64,000 nt of DNA, from NCBI GenBank assembly GCA_030430075.1, contig JAUIGN010000001.1:124001-188000 (forward strand), written 5' to 3'. Below are positions 20,060 to 28,587 of the stretch, one piece after another; within the stretch, counting starts at the first letter, position 1, and every line of letters begins with the position of its first letter. Position numbers and translations under genes: made by a program. A model generated the notes under the pieces. That model did not search any database and was not told where the DNA came from. It worked only from the letters and a program-made list of their open reading frames with translations. The DNA comes from a bacterium. Its GTDB lineage: Bacteria > Planctomycetota > Planctomycetia > Pirellulales > Pirellulaceae.

Positions 20060-20522
20060 CGATACTCGTTCGTCAAGTTTGACGGTCGCCGCTCAACGGG
20101 CAATCTGCGATCGTGCCTGGCAGTGCTATCGTGGCTGGTTCAGCAGCCGTTGGGCGTTCGCCCCGGATCATTTCATGAGCCGTCGGGCGTCAGTCCCGGT
20201 TTCGTGGATCGCCGAGCGAACCGGACGCGATCGTGTCCCGGCTGAGATGCGTGGGGTTTGTGACAAGTTCACCGCAACTGACTGCGGCCCAGCGACTTGC
20301 ACCGAACTGTTTTTCGTCCATGAATGATCCGGGCGATCGTGGCGAATCGACTTTTCGGGAAGATTGACTCAAGCATCCGGGGCCTGGGAACCGAGGTTCC
20401 GAAATGCGCGGTCTCTTGTCCCGGAATTCGGCCGTTTGATCAAGACCAATGCGGCGGAAAGCGGCGCGCAGCGCGAGCCGCTACACGGCAACGACTTCTC
20501 GACGGAACGCGGCTTGGGCACG
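20060..20522. other. Gap between fliN and fliJ
   Basis: These 463 bases contain the repeat element 20165-20330, an extra half-arm just before it (CAGCAGCCGTTGGGCG at 20141), and about 190 bases in which I see nothing. In other bacteria fliK, fliL and fliM occupy this place; no remnant of them is readable. Confidence 0.6.
20165..20330 (+). repeat. 165-bp dispersed element with terminal inverted repeats, copy 3
   Basis: It begins GGATCATTTCATGAGCCGT and ends GTCCATGAATGATCC, with CCCC before and GGG after. Length is 166 bases. Blocks shared with the window-start copy include CGGCTGAGATGCG, GACTTGCACCGAACTG and the terminal ATGAATGATCC. It lies between fliN and fliJ. Confidence 0.8.
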
Positions 20523-20969
20523 TCAGGCGCGCGCGTGGCGCTGATGGGCGGCAACTTCGTCCAGCGCCTTGATTTCCCGGCGCTGTTGTTCACCCTGGTG
20601 CACACGCAAGTGGCGATCTCGCAGCTTTTCCAGGACGCGAAGCTGCCGGTCCGCCTCGACCAACGCCAAGCGGCGTTCTTCCAGCTCGACGACCCATTGC
20701 GACTGCTGCTGACTGAGACTCAAGAGCTGGCCGCGGAGGACTTGCTGATACCGCTGGGCGTTGCTGAGTCGAGCCACGTCGATGCGCCCGGGGGCCGCGT
20801 CCGCCAGGCTACGTTGCCGCATTTCGTCAATTTCCCGGCGAGTCTGCCCGATCTGCTCGGACAACTGCTGCTGCGCCCGAAACGCCTCTTCCACCTCAGC
20901 GCGTCGACGCTGACATTCGGCCTGGCGCAGTTTTAGCAGGGAATCCAAGCGGAATTCAAAGTGGCTCAT
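20523..20969 (-). CDS. fliJ: Flagellar export protein FliJ
   Basis: The 148-residue protein is almost entirely one antiparallel coiled coil, as expected of FliJ, which acts as the central stalk of the FliI export ATPase. The N-terminus FEFRLDSLLKLRQAE is the family signature. The open frame begins at 21035; the ATG at 20969 is preferred because it gives the usual MSHFEFRLDSLL start and has AAGGCGAG upstream. It follows fliI, separated by 315 bases. Confidence 0.9.
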   Translation of the reverse strand: MSHFEFRLDSLLKLRQAECQRRRAEVEEAFRAQQQLSEQIGQTRREIDEMRQRSLADAAPGRIDVARLSNAQRYQQVLRGQLLSLSQQQSQWVVELEERRLALVEADRQLRVLEKLRDRHLRVHQGEQQRREIKALDEVAAHQRHARA

Positions 20970-21284
20970 GGCTCGCCTTTCGATCGCTTCGCAGAAAGCC
21001 GATCCGAAAAGCTCACGGTCGCCCCGGAACGGCAAACGTGCCCGACGATCTCCGCGGCTCCCCAGTTGGGTTCCCGGGCTCGTCCTTCCCGCAGGAAGGC
21101 AGGCACCTGGGAACAGTAGCTCGCCGTTTGAGTTTCGTCCAATCCAATTTTCCGGCGCCGTTGGCCAATTGACCCGCTGTGCCGATCCGGGTTTGGGATT
21201 CGCAGCAGGCAGGCTTCGGTGTTCGCCCGCCGACGCCAGCGTCCAACGGTGAGCGTGGGCCGGTCACCCCGCGTGCCGCGCCGC
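20970..21284. other. Gap between fliI and fliJ
   Basis: No gene seen. fliI and fliJ usually abut; here 315 bases separate them, and the only structure I can find is the nested hairpin at 21070-21114. Confidence 0.55.
21070..21114. other. Nested inverted repeat between fliI and fliJ
   Basis: An outer 9-base stem (GTTCCCGGG 21070-21078 with CCTGGGAAC 21106-21114, one mismatch) encloses a perfect inner stem CCTTCC/GGAAGG (21084-21089, 21094-21099) with loop CGCA. It could fold in RNA between the two genes. No T-run follows, so it is not a standard terminator. Confidence 0.65.
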
Positions 21285-22640
21285 TCAGTCGGCATTCGCA
21301 GCGGGCGGCGAACTCACCTCGCTGGACGACCGGGCGGCCTGGCAACGGGCCGCTAATTGCAGCAACGCGGCGCGGGCCGTCTCCAACGTGGTGGATTCTC
21401 CGACGGCCTGGCAGAGAAACGCTTCGATCTCGTCCTTCATCACGATCGCTGCATCCACCACCGGGTTGGCTCCCGCGCGATACGCTCCGACAGAGATCAG
21501 GTCCTGGTGTTCGTGAAACGCGGCCATCGCCTCGCGGACAACCATAGCCGCGTGCTGGTGCTTCTCGCCGGCCACGGTCGGCATGAGCCGACTGACGCTT
21601 TGCAGAACGTCGATGGCCGGAAAGTGTCCCTTCGCGGCGAGTTCCCGCGAGAGGATCGTGTGGCCATCCAACAGCCCGCGTACGGTATCGGAGACCGGTT
21701 CGTTCGTGTCGTCGCCTTCGACCAGCACCGTGTAGAATGCCGTGATGCTGCCGTGCGGCCCACATCCCGCGCGTTCGACCAGCTTGGGAAGCAGCGAAAA
21801 CACCGACGGCGGATAACCCCGGGTCGTCGGGGGCTCGCCGGCCGCCAGCCCGATTTCACGCTGCGCCATCGCAAACCGTGTCACAGAATCCATCAGCAGC
21901 ATGACCCGCTGCCCCTGATCTCGAAAGTACTCCGCGATGGCAGTCGCCGTCATGGCGGCCTGCACGCGCAAGATCGCGGGCTGGTCGCTGGTCGCCACGA
22001 CCACCACGCTTCGCCGCAGTCCTTCCTCGCCGAGGTCTCGGTCGAGAAACTCGTTAACCTCACGTCCTCGTTCGCCGATCAAGGCAATCACGTTGACATC
22101 GGCCGATGTATTGCGTGCCATCATGCCCAACAAGACACTCTTCCCAACTCCGGATCCGGCGAAGATCCCCATCCGTTGCCCCGTTCCACACGTCAACAAC
22201 CCGTCAACGGCACGGACTCCGGTCGTCAGCGGTACATCGATCGGCGGTCGTTCCGTCGCCGGTGGAGGTGTTCGATCAAGTGGCGTGCGATGCGGCAAGG
22301 AGGGCATGGGTAAGGAATCGGCCGGCACGCCGTGCGCGTCGACAACACGGCCCAGCAGTTGGTCCCCGACACGGAGGAACCGCGACGTCCGTTGCATCCG
22401 CACTTGATTTCCGCGGCGTACTCCGGACATCGCCTCAAAGGGAAAGACCAGGGTCAGGGCATCCCGAAAGCCCACAACTTCACCCAGGATCGGGGCCCCG
22501 GCCTGCCGCTGGATTTCGGCCACCGCACCGACGGGCGCCGGGAACCCAGCCACGGCTGCCATCATCCCCTCGGTCCGCACGACACTGCCTGTCATGGCCG
22601 TGGGCATCACCGACTCAAGTTGGTCAATCAGGGAATTCAT
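21285..22640 (-). CDS. fliI: Flagellum-specific export ATPase FliI
   Basis: FliI powers and regulates unloading of flagellar export substrates; it is related to the beta subunit of F-type ATPases. From the chosen start there are 451 residues. Walker A is GIFAGSGVGKS, Walker B VMLLMDSVTRFAMAQRE, and ALIGERGREVNEFLDRDLG and PPTTRGYPPSVFSLLPKLVE are FliI/YscN signatures. The ATG at 22640 overlaps the fliH stop codon by four bases (ATGA), which points to translational coupling; the frame itself is open to 22718. The last 40 residues are Ala-rich and variable. Confidence 0.95.
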   Translation of the reverse strand: MNSLIDQLESVMPTAMTGSVVRTEGMMAAVAGFPAPVGAVAEIQRQAGAPILGEVVGFRDALTLVFPFEAMSGVRRGNQVRMQRTSRFLRVGDQLLGRVVDAHGVPADSLPMPSLPHRTPLDRTPPPATERPPIDVPLTTGVRAVDGLLTCGTGQRMGIFAGSGVGKSVLLGMMARNTSADVNVIALIGERGREVNEFLDRDLGEEGLRRSVVVVATSDQPAILRVQAAMTATAIAEYFRDQGQRVMLLMDSVTRFAMAQREIGLAAGEPPTTRGYPPSVFSLLPKLVERAGCGPHGSITAFYTVLVEGDDTNEPVSDTVRGLLDGHTILSRELAAKGHFPAIDVLQSVSRLMPTVAGEKHQHAAMVVREAMAAFHEHQDLISVGAYRAGANPVVDAAIVMKDEIEAFLCQAVGESTTLETARAALLQLAARCQAARSSSEVSSPPAANAD

Positions 22641-23299
22641 AGCAGCTCGTTTTGGATTCTTTCCAGTTGGATTTCGATGCCTTGATCGAGGCTTCCGAAT
22701 TCCGTGACGACGCGACAACCGCCCGCTTCGACCGTATCATCGGCCACAATATCCGCCGGCGCAAGCTCGGAAAATTCGCTGGTAAGGCGTGCCGTTTGGT
22801 CGCCCAGGGAAGCGTAGTCAGCGGGATTCAAGTGCAGCCTCAAGCGTCCGCTCCCCATCGCCAATTGCAACGCTTCGCGGACGAGCGACACGGTAATCTG
22901 GGGATCTTGCGACAGCTCGCGGCGAACGATGCGGGCGGCAATCGCGCCGGCCAGCTTGACGGTCTCTTCTTCCCAATGCTTCAGCCAGCGTTCCTTCTCG
23001 TAGCCGATGCCATTAATGGCAGCGCGGACCGCCGGCAGCAGCGTCTGGAGGTTCTCGTCGAGCCGTGCGTGGACCCGCTGTTCCGCCTCGACCAGCGCCG
23101 CGTGCTCACCGGCCGCCTTGGCCTGTGCGGCGATCTGGTCGGCACGCAGCCTGGCATCTGCCAAGATCTGCTCGGCCTGTTTGCGGACCGTCTCCAAGTA
23201 GCGATTTGCCTTCTCAGAGATGTCCTCGAAATTGAACTCGACCGAATGCACACCGCTGGCATCGCTGAGCAGCGTATCGGACTTAATGATGCTTGCCAT
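22637..23299 (-). CDS. fliH: Flagellar assembly protein FliH
   Basis: FliH binds FliI and links it to the export gate and C ring. The 220-residue protein has a coiled-coil stretch rich in Ala, Glu and Arg (about 28-90, for example KQAEQILADARLRADQIAAQ), then the conserved C-terminal domain (KLAGAIAARIVRRELSQDP, then LRLHLNPADY, and VEAGGCRVVTEFGSLDQGIE). It follows fliG by 42 bases and overlaps fliI by 4. Confidence 0.92.
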   Translation of the reverse strand: MASIIKSDTLLSDASGVHSVEFNFEDISEKANRYLETVRKQAEQILADARLRADQIAAQAKAAGEHAALVEAEQRVHARLDENLQTLLPAVRAAINGIGYEKERWLKHWEEETVKLAGAIAARIVRRELSQDPQITVSLVREALQLAMGSGRLRLHLNPADYASLGDQTARLTSEFSELAPADIVADDTVEAGGCRVVTEFGSLDQGIEIQLERIQNELL

Positions 23300-23341
23300 G
23301 GCCCATGGAATTCCTGGGAAGTGACGCTGGTAGCCGTTCGC

Positions 23342-24865
23342 TTACGCGGCGGCCGAAAGGCGTGACGCGGCAGGTGCGGCCAGTGTCCCGTCGAGCACCA
23401 GTTGGTTGGCGACGCGAGCAACCTGGTCTTGAGCCGCTCCGACATCGCTGAGCCGAAGTGGTCCCAAACGGGCCATCTTGCGGCGCAACCCGCGCGCCTC
23501 ACGCGCAGAGAGCGGAGACATCACGCGCTGGACAAACTCGGGACTAGCCCCCGCCAAGGCGACAAGCGTGACTTCGGAACCGGCGTGTTGGAACACGATC
23601 GATAATTCTTGATCCGTCAGTTCGATCATTTGCTCGAACGTCAGTGGCGGGGATCCCGTCAGCGGAGGAGATCCGCTCGGCTCAGGGCGGCCCTCCGCCG
23701 TCAGCGAAGCCAATTCGCCCGACGGGTGCAACATCACTTCTCGTTCCTGCTGCAGATCGCGCGGCCCTTGTCCCGAGCCTAACGGGCCGGGCGCCGCATC
23801 GTGGAAACCATCGGCTGCCGGCCGGACCAATTCGGCGGAGGTGTGCGACGCCCGGCCGGATACCGCCGCCGGGGCGGCCGATCGTTGGTGCACGGCCGGT
23901 GCCGACCAACGCTCGTCGGGGTCGGATGGCCGGTCTGCCGCCTGCAGTCGAATCAGTTCGCCCAATTGGCTGTCATTCGCTGCCAGGTTACGCATGAGCA
24001 GGTGGCGGCGGCTCCCGGCCGCTTCCAGGATCGAGTTGACCAGGGCGACGCCCGCCGAGCGATTTCGTTCCGCTCGCACCCGCTCGGTCAACTTCGCTTC
24101 AAATTGCCGTTGCAGGATCTCGATGGCGGCCGGTGCCGCGGTGTCCAGCGCGGCAACGCGGCGCAGCACGTCCGCCTGCTGTCGCGGCAGTAGCCTGGAT
24201 ACGAGTGCTGCCGCGCGGTCCGCAGGCAAATGGGCCACCACGACCGCGATCACCTGCGCGTTCTCGTGGATCAAATGCTGGGCGAGCGTCTCGATAGACG
24301 CTTCGCGGAGAATCGGAAACGGTCCATCGTCCTGGCCCGGGGCAAGCGGGTCGAGCGAACGATGGACTTCCTGACCAATGGTGCGACGGTCACTGGGTGG
24401 ACCCACGTTGTCGTCGTCTGCGGTCGGACCGATGGCCGCTTGCGGACCGTCGACCGGCCCCATTGATCCGGCGGGCTGCTGGGTGGCGAGTTGGCCGGCA
24501 GGCGACTGGTCGTCTGGCGACGCGTCGCACACCTCGCTCGCACCAAGACGGACCGACCCCTGCAAGCTCATCTCGTCCGCCGCCTGCCGCAGCCGTTGGG
24601 GCGGCACGGCCTCCGGCGGACGGCTGGCGGCTGCCGCGGTAGCGAAATCTCCTCCGTGGCCACCACCGGCCAGGACAAACTCGCGAAGGATTTCGTCTTG
24701 CTCCTGGTCGGTGACGGAATCGAGCTCAAATACGGCATCCCGGACGCGGGCCGCCTGGAGGGGCCCCATCTTGTCGAGCAGCGAGTCTGCGCTGTCGCGG
24801 TCCAGAGCGGAAATCAGGATCGCCGCTTTGCGAATTGTGTCGGTGGGGGAGTCGCTGCCGGCCAT
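23342..24865 (-). CDS. fliG: Flagellar motor switch protein FliG, with two inserted linkers
   Basis: FliG couples the MS ring to the C ring and receives torque from the stator. All three domains are present: N-terminal FliF-binding part (1-70, IRKAAILISALDRDSADSLL), middle part (about 186-300, AQVIAVVVAHLPADRAAALV) and C-terminal torque domain (406-495, LTFEQMIELTDQELSIVFQH then LGPLRLSDVGAAQDQVARVA). They are separated by two low-complexity linkers of about 115 and 105 residues, making 507 residues instead of about 330. The FliM-contacting EHPQ motif reads ENAQ (201-204). A GAGGT ribosome-binding site precedes the ATG. Confidence 0.92.
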   Translation of the reverse strand: MAGSDSPTDTIRKAAILISALDRDSADSLLDKMGPLQAARVRDAVFELDSVTDQEQDEILREFVLAGGGHGGDFATAAAASRPPEAVPPQRLRQAADEMSLQGSVRLGASEVCDASPDDQSPAGQLATQQPAGSMGPVDGPQAAIGPTADDDNVGPPSDRRTIGQEVHRSLDPLAPGQDDGPFPILREASIETLAQHLIHENAQVIAVVVAHLPADRAAALVSRLLPRQQADVLRRVAALDTAAPAAIEILQRQFEAKLTERVRAERNRSAGVALVNSILEAAGSRRHLLMRNLAANDSQLGELIRLQAADRPSDPDERWSAPAVHQRSAAPAAVSGRASHTSAELVRPAADGFHDAAPGPLGSGQGPRDLQQEREVMLHPSGELASLTAEGRPEPSGSPPLTGSPPLTFEQMIELTDQELSIVFQHAGSEVTLVALAGASPEFVQRVMSPLSAREARGLRRKMARLGPLRLSDVGAAQDQVARVANQLVLDGTLAAPAASRLSAAA

Positions 24866-24903
24866 GGGTACCTCGGTCCGTCACTTGGTCACAGGACGCG
24901 GCA

Positions 24904-26568
24904 TCAGGCCGCGTCGCCAATCCAGTTCGCCAGCACGTTGGCGGCCGCGTCGGGATCCGCTTGAACCAGTTCGGTCAACTCGTCCCGCAGGCTTCTGCCT
25001 GCCGCGGGCATCGCGCCGCCCAGCGAATCGCGAATCTCCAATTGATCGAGGTCGTCTGCCGCAAAGGCGTCGAGGGCCCAGTCGGATTCTGCCGCCGTTT
25101 GCTCTTCCCCAGCCGGCGGACGCGCTGACGTTGATCGCATCATGCCGCGGAGGAAGCAGAGACTGACCACCGCCAAGAGCACCAGGGCGATCGGCTGCCA
25201 GTTGCTCGCGAACCAGGTTCCGGCCCCGCCGGCCACACTCGCTGCGGGCGGATCAGCGATCGGTGTGCTGGTGTAGGGCAGCACGGTAACCAGGGCATTG
25301 CGGTCTTCGCCGGGAGGTGGCGGGGGAAGCAAGGTGGTCACCATATCCTTGATTGCCTGGGTTTCCCGCTGCTCGATCATCTCCAGTTGCTCGCGGTCCG
25401 GCTCGACACCTGCCACGCCGTCGGCCGGCGGATTCTCTTCGATCCAGATTTCTCGGAAGATCGCTCGGGGAATCCGTATGGCGGCCGTCACACGTTCCGG
25501 CACGAGGCCGTATTTCTGGACGGTCGTCTGTGTTGCCTCGGGCCGCCCGCCTCTGTCTTGCCTGGCCATTGCCGCGGAGACATCGGCGGCAGCGTTCTGG
25601 ACTTGCCGGGGCGTGTTCCCCAAGGTTATCGCGGCGGGCGGCGTGGTCGCGGCATCCGACAGCGAGTCCCCGACCGCCATGGAGGCCGCGTGGCCCCGCT
25701 GACGGTCGATCGGCCGCGCGTCGTAGGTGTAACGTTCCACCCGGTTGACAAAATCGCGCCCCAATTCAGCACGCACCTCCACCAGTGCGCCGCGGTAGAT
25801 CGCCAACATATTTTCGATGCTGCGTTTGGTTCGCTCTTCGTACAATCGCACGCGCGCCGCGTAGGGATCTTCCTCCGCCTGCGGCAAACCGTCCCGGTTC
25901 GTGCCCGGATAGGACAGGTTGGCATTCGAGTCCGCAATGGTGACCTGCTCACGTTCGGCACCGGCCGCGGCCGCCACAATGTTGCGGATCGTATTGACCT
26001 GGTTGCGATCCAACTGCTTGCTGCCGACCGCCTTGACGGTGGCCACGGCCGTCCGCACTTTCCGGCGGGGAATGCCGCCCTTATCGAGCTCTTCGATGCG
26101 GACGGTGGCATTTTGAATCCCGGCCAGATCGCGAATCATGCGTTCGATTGTCTGTTCGCTGGCCTGGCGTTGGCGTTGCTCCAAGACGTGCCGCGGATCC
26201 ATCAAGTTGCTCTTATCGAACATGCGGTCATAAGCGGTCCGCGAAGTCTCGGGCAACGCTCCCGCATCGCTCAAGGCTTTCATGTATTTCGAGACTTCAC
26301 CGGCTGGTACCCGGATGCGACTTCCGTCGCGGCGACCGTGTTCGAGCCCCGCGTCGGCGAATGCCGCCTCCATCATGGCCAGTTCCGCATCGCTCAATGC
26401 GGCGGCATTGAACAGGTACTCACCGCGACTTTCAACGTTCTGGCGAAAGATGAACGCCAGGCCGACCAGGATCAACGCGACCAGCAGGCCTGTCGTCAAC
26501 CGAGCGGACGGGGTCATCGAATGGAACAAGTCAGTGACTTGTGCCAACCCGCGATTCAGTAAGTTCAT
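24904..26568 (-). CDS. fliF: Flagellar MS-ring protein FliF
   Basis: FliF forms the MS ring in the inner membrane, the base for rotor and export gate. The 554 residues run: cytoplasmic start, first membrane helix (about 25-42), ring-building motif domains including MKALSDAGALPETSRTAYDR and ATVRIEELDKGGIPRRKVRT, a long periplasmic loop, the second membrane helix (about 450-470, QPIALVLLAVVSLCFLRGMM) and a C-terminal FliG-binding segment (RDELTELVQADPDAAANVLA). The sequence is diverged but collinear with the family. It follows fliE across a 214-base gap with a palindrome. Confidence 0.93.
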   Translation of the reverse strand: MNLLNRGLAQVTDLFHSMTPSARLTTGLLVALILVGLAFIFRQNVESRGEYLFNAAALSDAELAMMEAAFADAGLEHGRRDGSRIRVPAGEVSKYMKALSDAGALPETSRTAYDRMFDKSNLMDPRHVLEQRQRQASEQTIERMIRDLAGIQNATVRIEELDKGGIPRRKVRTAVATVKAVGSKQLDRNQVNTIRNIVAAAAGAEREQVTIADSNANLSYPGTNRDGLPQAEEDPYAARVRLYEERTKRSIENMLAIYRGALVEVRAELGRDFVNRVERYTYDARPIDRQRGHAASMAVGDSLSDAATTPPAAITLGNTPRQVQNAAADVSAAMARQDRGGRPEATQTTVQKYGLVPERVTAAIRIPRAIFREIWIEENPPADGVAGVEPDREQLEMIEQRETQAIKDMVTTLLPPPPPGEDRNALVTVLPYTSTPIADPPAASVAGGAGTWFASNWQPIALVLLAVVSLCFLRGMMRSTSARPPAGEEQTAAESDWALDAFAADDLDQLEIRDSLGGAMPAAGRSLRDELTELVQADPDAAANVLANWIGDAA

Positions 26569-26731
26569 CCATGAACTCCGTGGGATCTCTGGGAACCTCG
26601 CCGTGCAACCCGCCGTCCATTCACGCGATTACACGCCAGGCCGTCGTCTTCCGTGACGCACCCCGTGCGTTGCCATTCCAGCCGCAGTCGTTCCTCCATG
26701 GCTCGACAGACAACCCTGTGCTGCTGATGCC

Positions 26732-26779
26732 GGAGCATTCATCAACCGGGGTTAACCCCCAACGGCTGATGAATCATCC
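26732..26779. repeat. Miniature (48-bp) version of the dispersed element
   Basis: The ends GGAGCATTCATCA and TGATGAATCATCC are inverted copies with two mismatches, and CAACGGCTGATGAAT matches the left arm of the 165-bp elements. Only the two arms remain, around GGGGTTAACCCC, itself a perfect 12-base palindrome. It begins 3 bases after the fliE stop codon. Confidence 0.75.
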
Positions 26780-26782
26780 GGG

Positions 26783-27100
26783 CTAAATCTGAATCTCCTT
26801 GATCTCCTGGTATGCTTGGACAAGTCTGTCGCGGACCTGCCTCATGGTATCGAGCGCCAGGTCGGCCTTCTGCACGGCGGTCAAGACTTCCGCGGCACTG
26901 ACATCGCCTCCCATCTGCAACGTCTGGACCGCCTTATCGGCGTCCACTTGCATGGTATTGACCTGGTCGATTGCCTCCAACAGGAATTCTTTGAACGCCG
27001 GCTGCCCCTGGACCGCTGGCGCCGGCCCGATCGGCCCGATCGTGTTGGCCGGCCTGGTCGGCAGCGGTCCGGCCATCGAAATACCATGGATGGAATTCAT
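26783..27100 (-). CDS. fliE: Flagellar hook-basal body protein FliE
   Basis: FliE is the adaptor between MS ring and rod and an early export substrate. The 105-residue protein ends in the conserved helical part (PAFKEFLLEAIDQVNTMQVD, then DVSAAEVLTAVQKADLALDT and VRDRLVQAYQEIKEIQI). A GTG at 27118 is also in frame; the ATG at 27100 gives a normal length. flgB and flgC, which usually precede fliE, are replaced here by the regulator gene 80 bases upstream. Confidence 0.93.
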   Translation of the reverse strand: MNSIHGISMAGPLPTRPANTIGPIGPAPAVQGQPAFKEFLLEAIDQVNTMQVDADKAVQTLQMGGDVSAAEVLTAVQKADLALDTMRQVRDRLVQAYQEIKEIQI

Positions 27101-27180
27101 GGGACGTTGGTCCTGCACACCTTGCGGGCTTCCTTCGGCTCCGTTCCCGTTGCCACTCCGATCCTCCAGATGGTCCCGCG

Positions 27181-28587
27181 TCAGGCAGCCCGCAGATAGG
27201 ACTTCTCGCGCGGTGCGTAGCCGTAGTTCCTGAGTTTGTTTGCGAGCGTCCGGACGCCGATCCCCAGGGCCTGGGCGGTCCGCGCCCGATGCCCGTCATA
27301 CTGGTCCAGGGTCGCTTCGATCAATTGCCGTTCCATCTCGTGCAGACTCATTCCGACCGGAACTCCGGCGGCCCTGGGCTCTGGTTCGGGCCGCGCTGCC
27401 GTACTGTCAATCAGCCACTCGCCCAGGTCGTCGGCCCGCATCTTTCCGCCCGCGTGCAGGATGCAGCCTCGAGTCACGATATTTTCGAGTTCGCGGACGT
27501 TGCCCGGCCAATGATATTCCTGCAATCGCGAGAGGGCACTCCGTTCAAAATGGCACGGTTCGCTGCCGACGCGGGCGGCGGCGCATCGGCGAAAGTGGTC
27601 GATCAGCAGCGGGATATCTTCACGCCGCTGGCGCAGCGGCGGCACATGGATCGGCAGCACGGCCAGGCGAAAGTAGAGGTCTTCTCGAAACCGGCCCGCG
27701 CCCACTTCGTCGCGGAGCGACCGGTTGCTCGACGCGATCACGCGCACGTCGGCGGTATGCGATTCACTCCCGCCCACGCGTTCAAAGCTGCGTTCCTGCA
27801 ACACCCGCAGCAGTTTGGCCTGGAGCGGCAGACCAATCTCCGTCACTTCGTCCAGCAGGATCGTTCCCTGCCTTGCCAGCTCAAACCGTCCCACACGGCG
27901 GGCGTCCGCGCTGGTGAACGCCCCCCGTTCGTGGCCGAACAACTCGCTTTCCATCAGATGGGGTGACAGGGCCGGACAATTAAGACGGACAAACGGAGCC
28001 CCCGCGCGCCCACTCGCCGCGTGGGCTGCCGAAGCGACCAGTTCCTTACCGACCCCGCTCTCTCCGGTGACCAGGATCGTTTCGCCGGTGGGAGCCACCT
28101 GTGCAATCTTGGTTCGCAACGCTTCCATCGCCGGGCTGACGCCGATCATGGCCCCCGGGCAACCGTCCACCTGCGGACCAAGATCGCGCCGGTCGCGGGC
28201 TTCTGCTTCACCCAGGGCCCGAGCGACCAGCGATTCCAATTCGTCGACGTTGAACGGCTTTTCGATGAAGTCGAATGCGCCCAGCCGCATGGCGTCCACG
28301 GCAACAGCGACCGAGGCATGCGCCGTGATCATGATGATCTGAGCGTCCGTTTGTCGCTCGGCCAACACGCGAATGAATTCCAGTCCGCTCATTCCCGGCA
28401 TGCGGAGGTCGGTGATGACAACGTCAAACGACTGTTCGTCCACGACCCCCAGGGCGGCAGCGGCACTGGCACAGCCTTCAACCTGGTGACCGGCCGTTCG
28501 TAACACGTCGGCAATCGACTCGCGGGCGCGGGCGTGATCGTCGACCACCAGGATCGTGCCGGCGCGGCGCGGTGTGGTGTTGATCAT
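27181..28587 (-). CDS. Sigma-54-type response regulator (FlrC/FleR-like)
   Basis: The 468-residue protein has an NtrC-type layout. The receiver domain has the acidic pair Asp16-Asp17, phosphorylation site Asp60 in VVITDLRMPGMSG and Lys110. The AAA+ domain has Walker A GESGVGKE (175-182) and a Walker B segment GTILLDEV. The C-terminal DNA-binding helix-turn-helix is of Fis type (RARTAQALGIGVRTLANKLR). The sigma-54 contact loop reads GAFTSA (222-227) where GAFTGA is usual. Its ATG overlaps the stop of the kinase gene by four bases, so the two are a pair, and its place at the head of the fli block suggests control of flagellar genes like FlrBC/FleSR. That role is inference. Confidence 0.9.
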   Translation of the reverse strand: MINTTPRRAGTILVVDDHARARESIADVLRTAGHQVEGCASAAAALGVVDEQSFDVVITDLRMPGMSGLEFIRVLAERQTDAQIIMITAHASVAVAVDAMRLGAFDFIEKPFNVDELESLVARALGEAEARDRRDLGPQVDGCPGAMIGVSPAMEALRTKIAQVAPTGETILVTGESGVGKELVASAAHAASGRAGAPFVRLNCPALSPHLMESELFGHERGAFTSADARRVGRFELARQGTILLDEVTEIGLPLQAKLLRVLQERSFERVGGSESHTADVRVIASSNRSLRDEVGAGRFREDLYFRLAVLPIHVPPLRQRREDIPLLIDHFRRCAAARVGSEPCHFERSALSRLQEYHWPGNVRELENIVTRGCILHAGGKMRADDLGEWLIDSTAARPEPEPRAAGVPVGMSLHEMERQLIEATLDQYDGHRARTAQALGIGVRTLANKLRNYGYAPREKSYLRAA

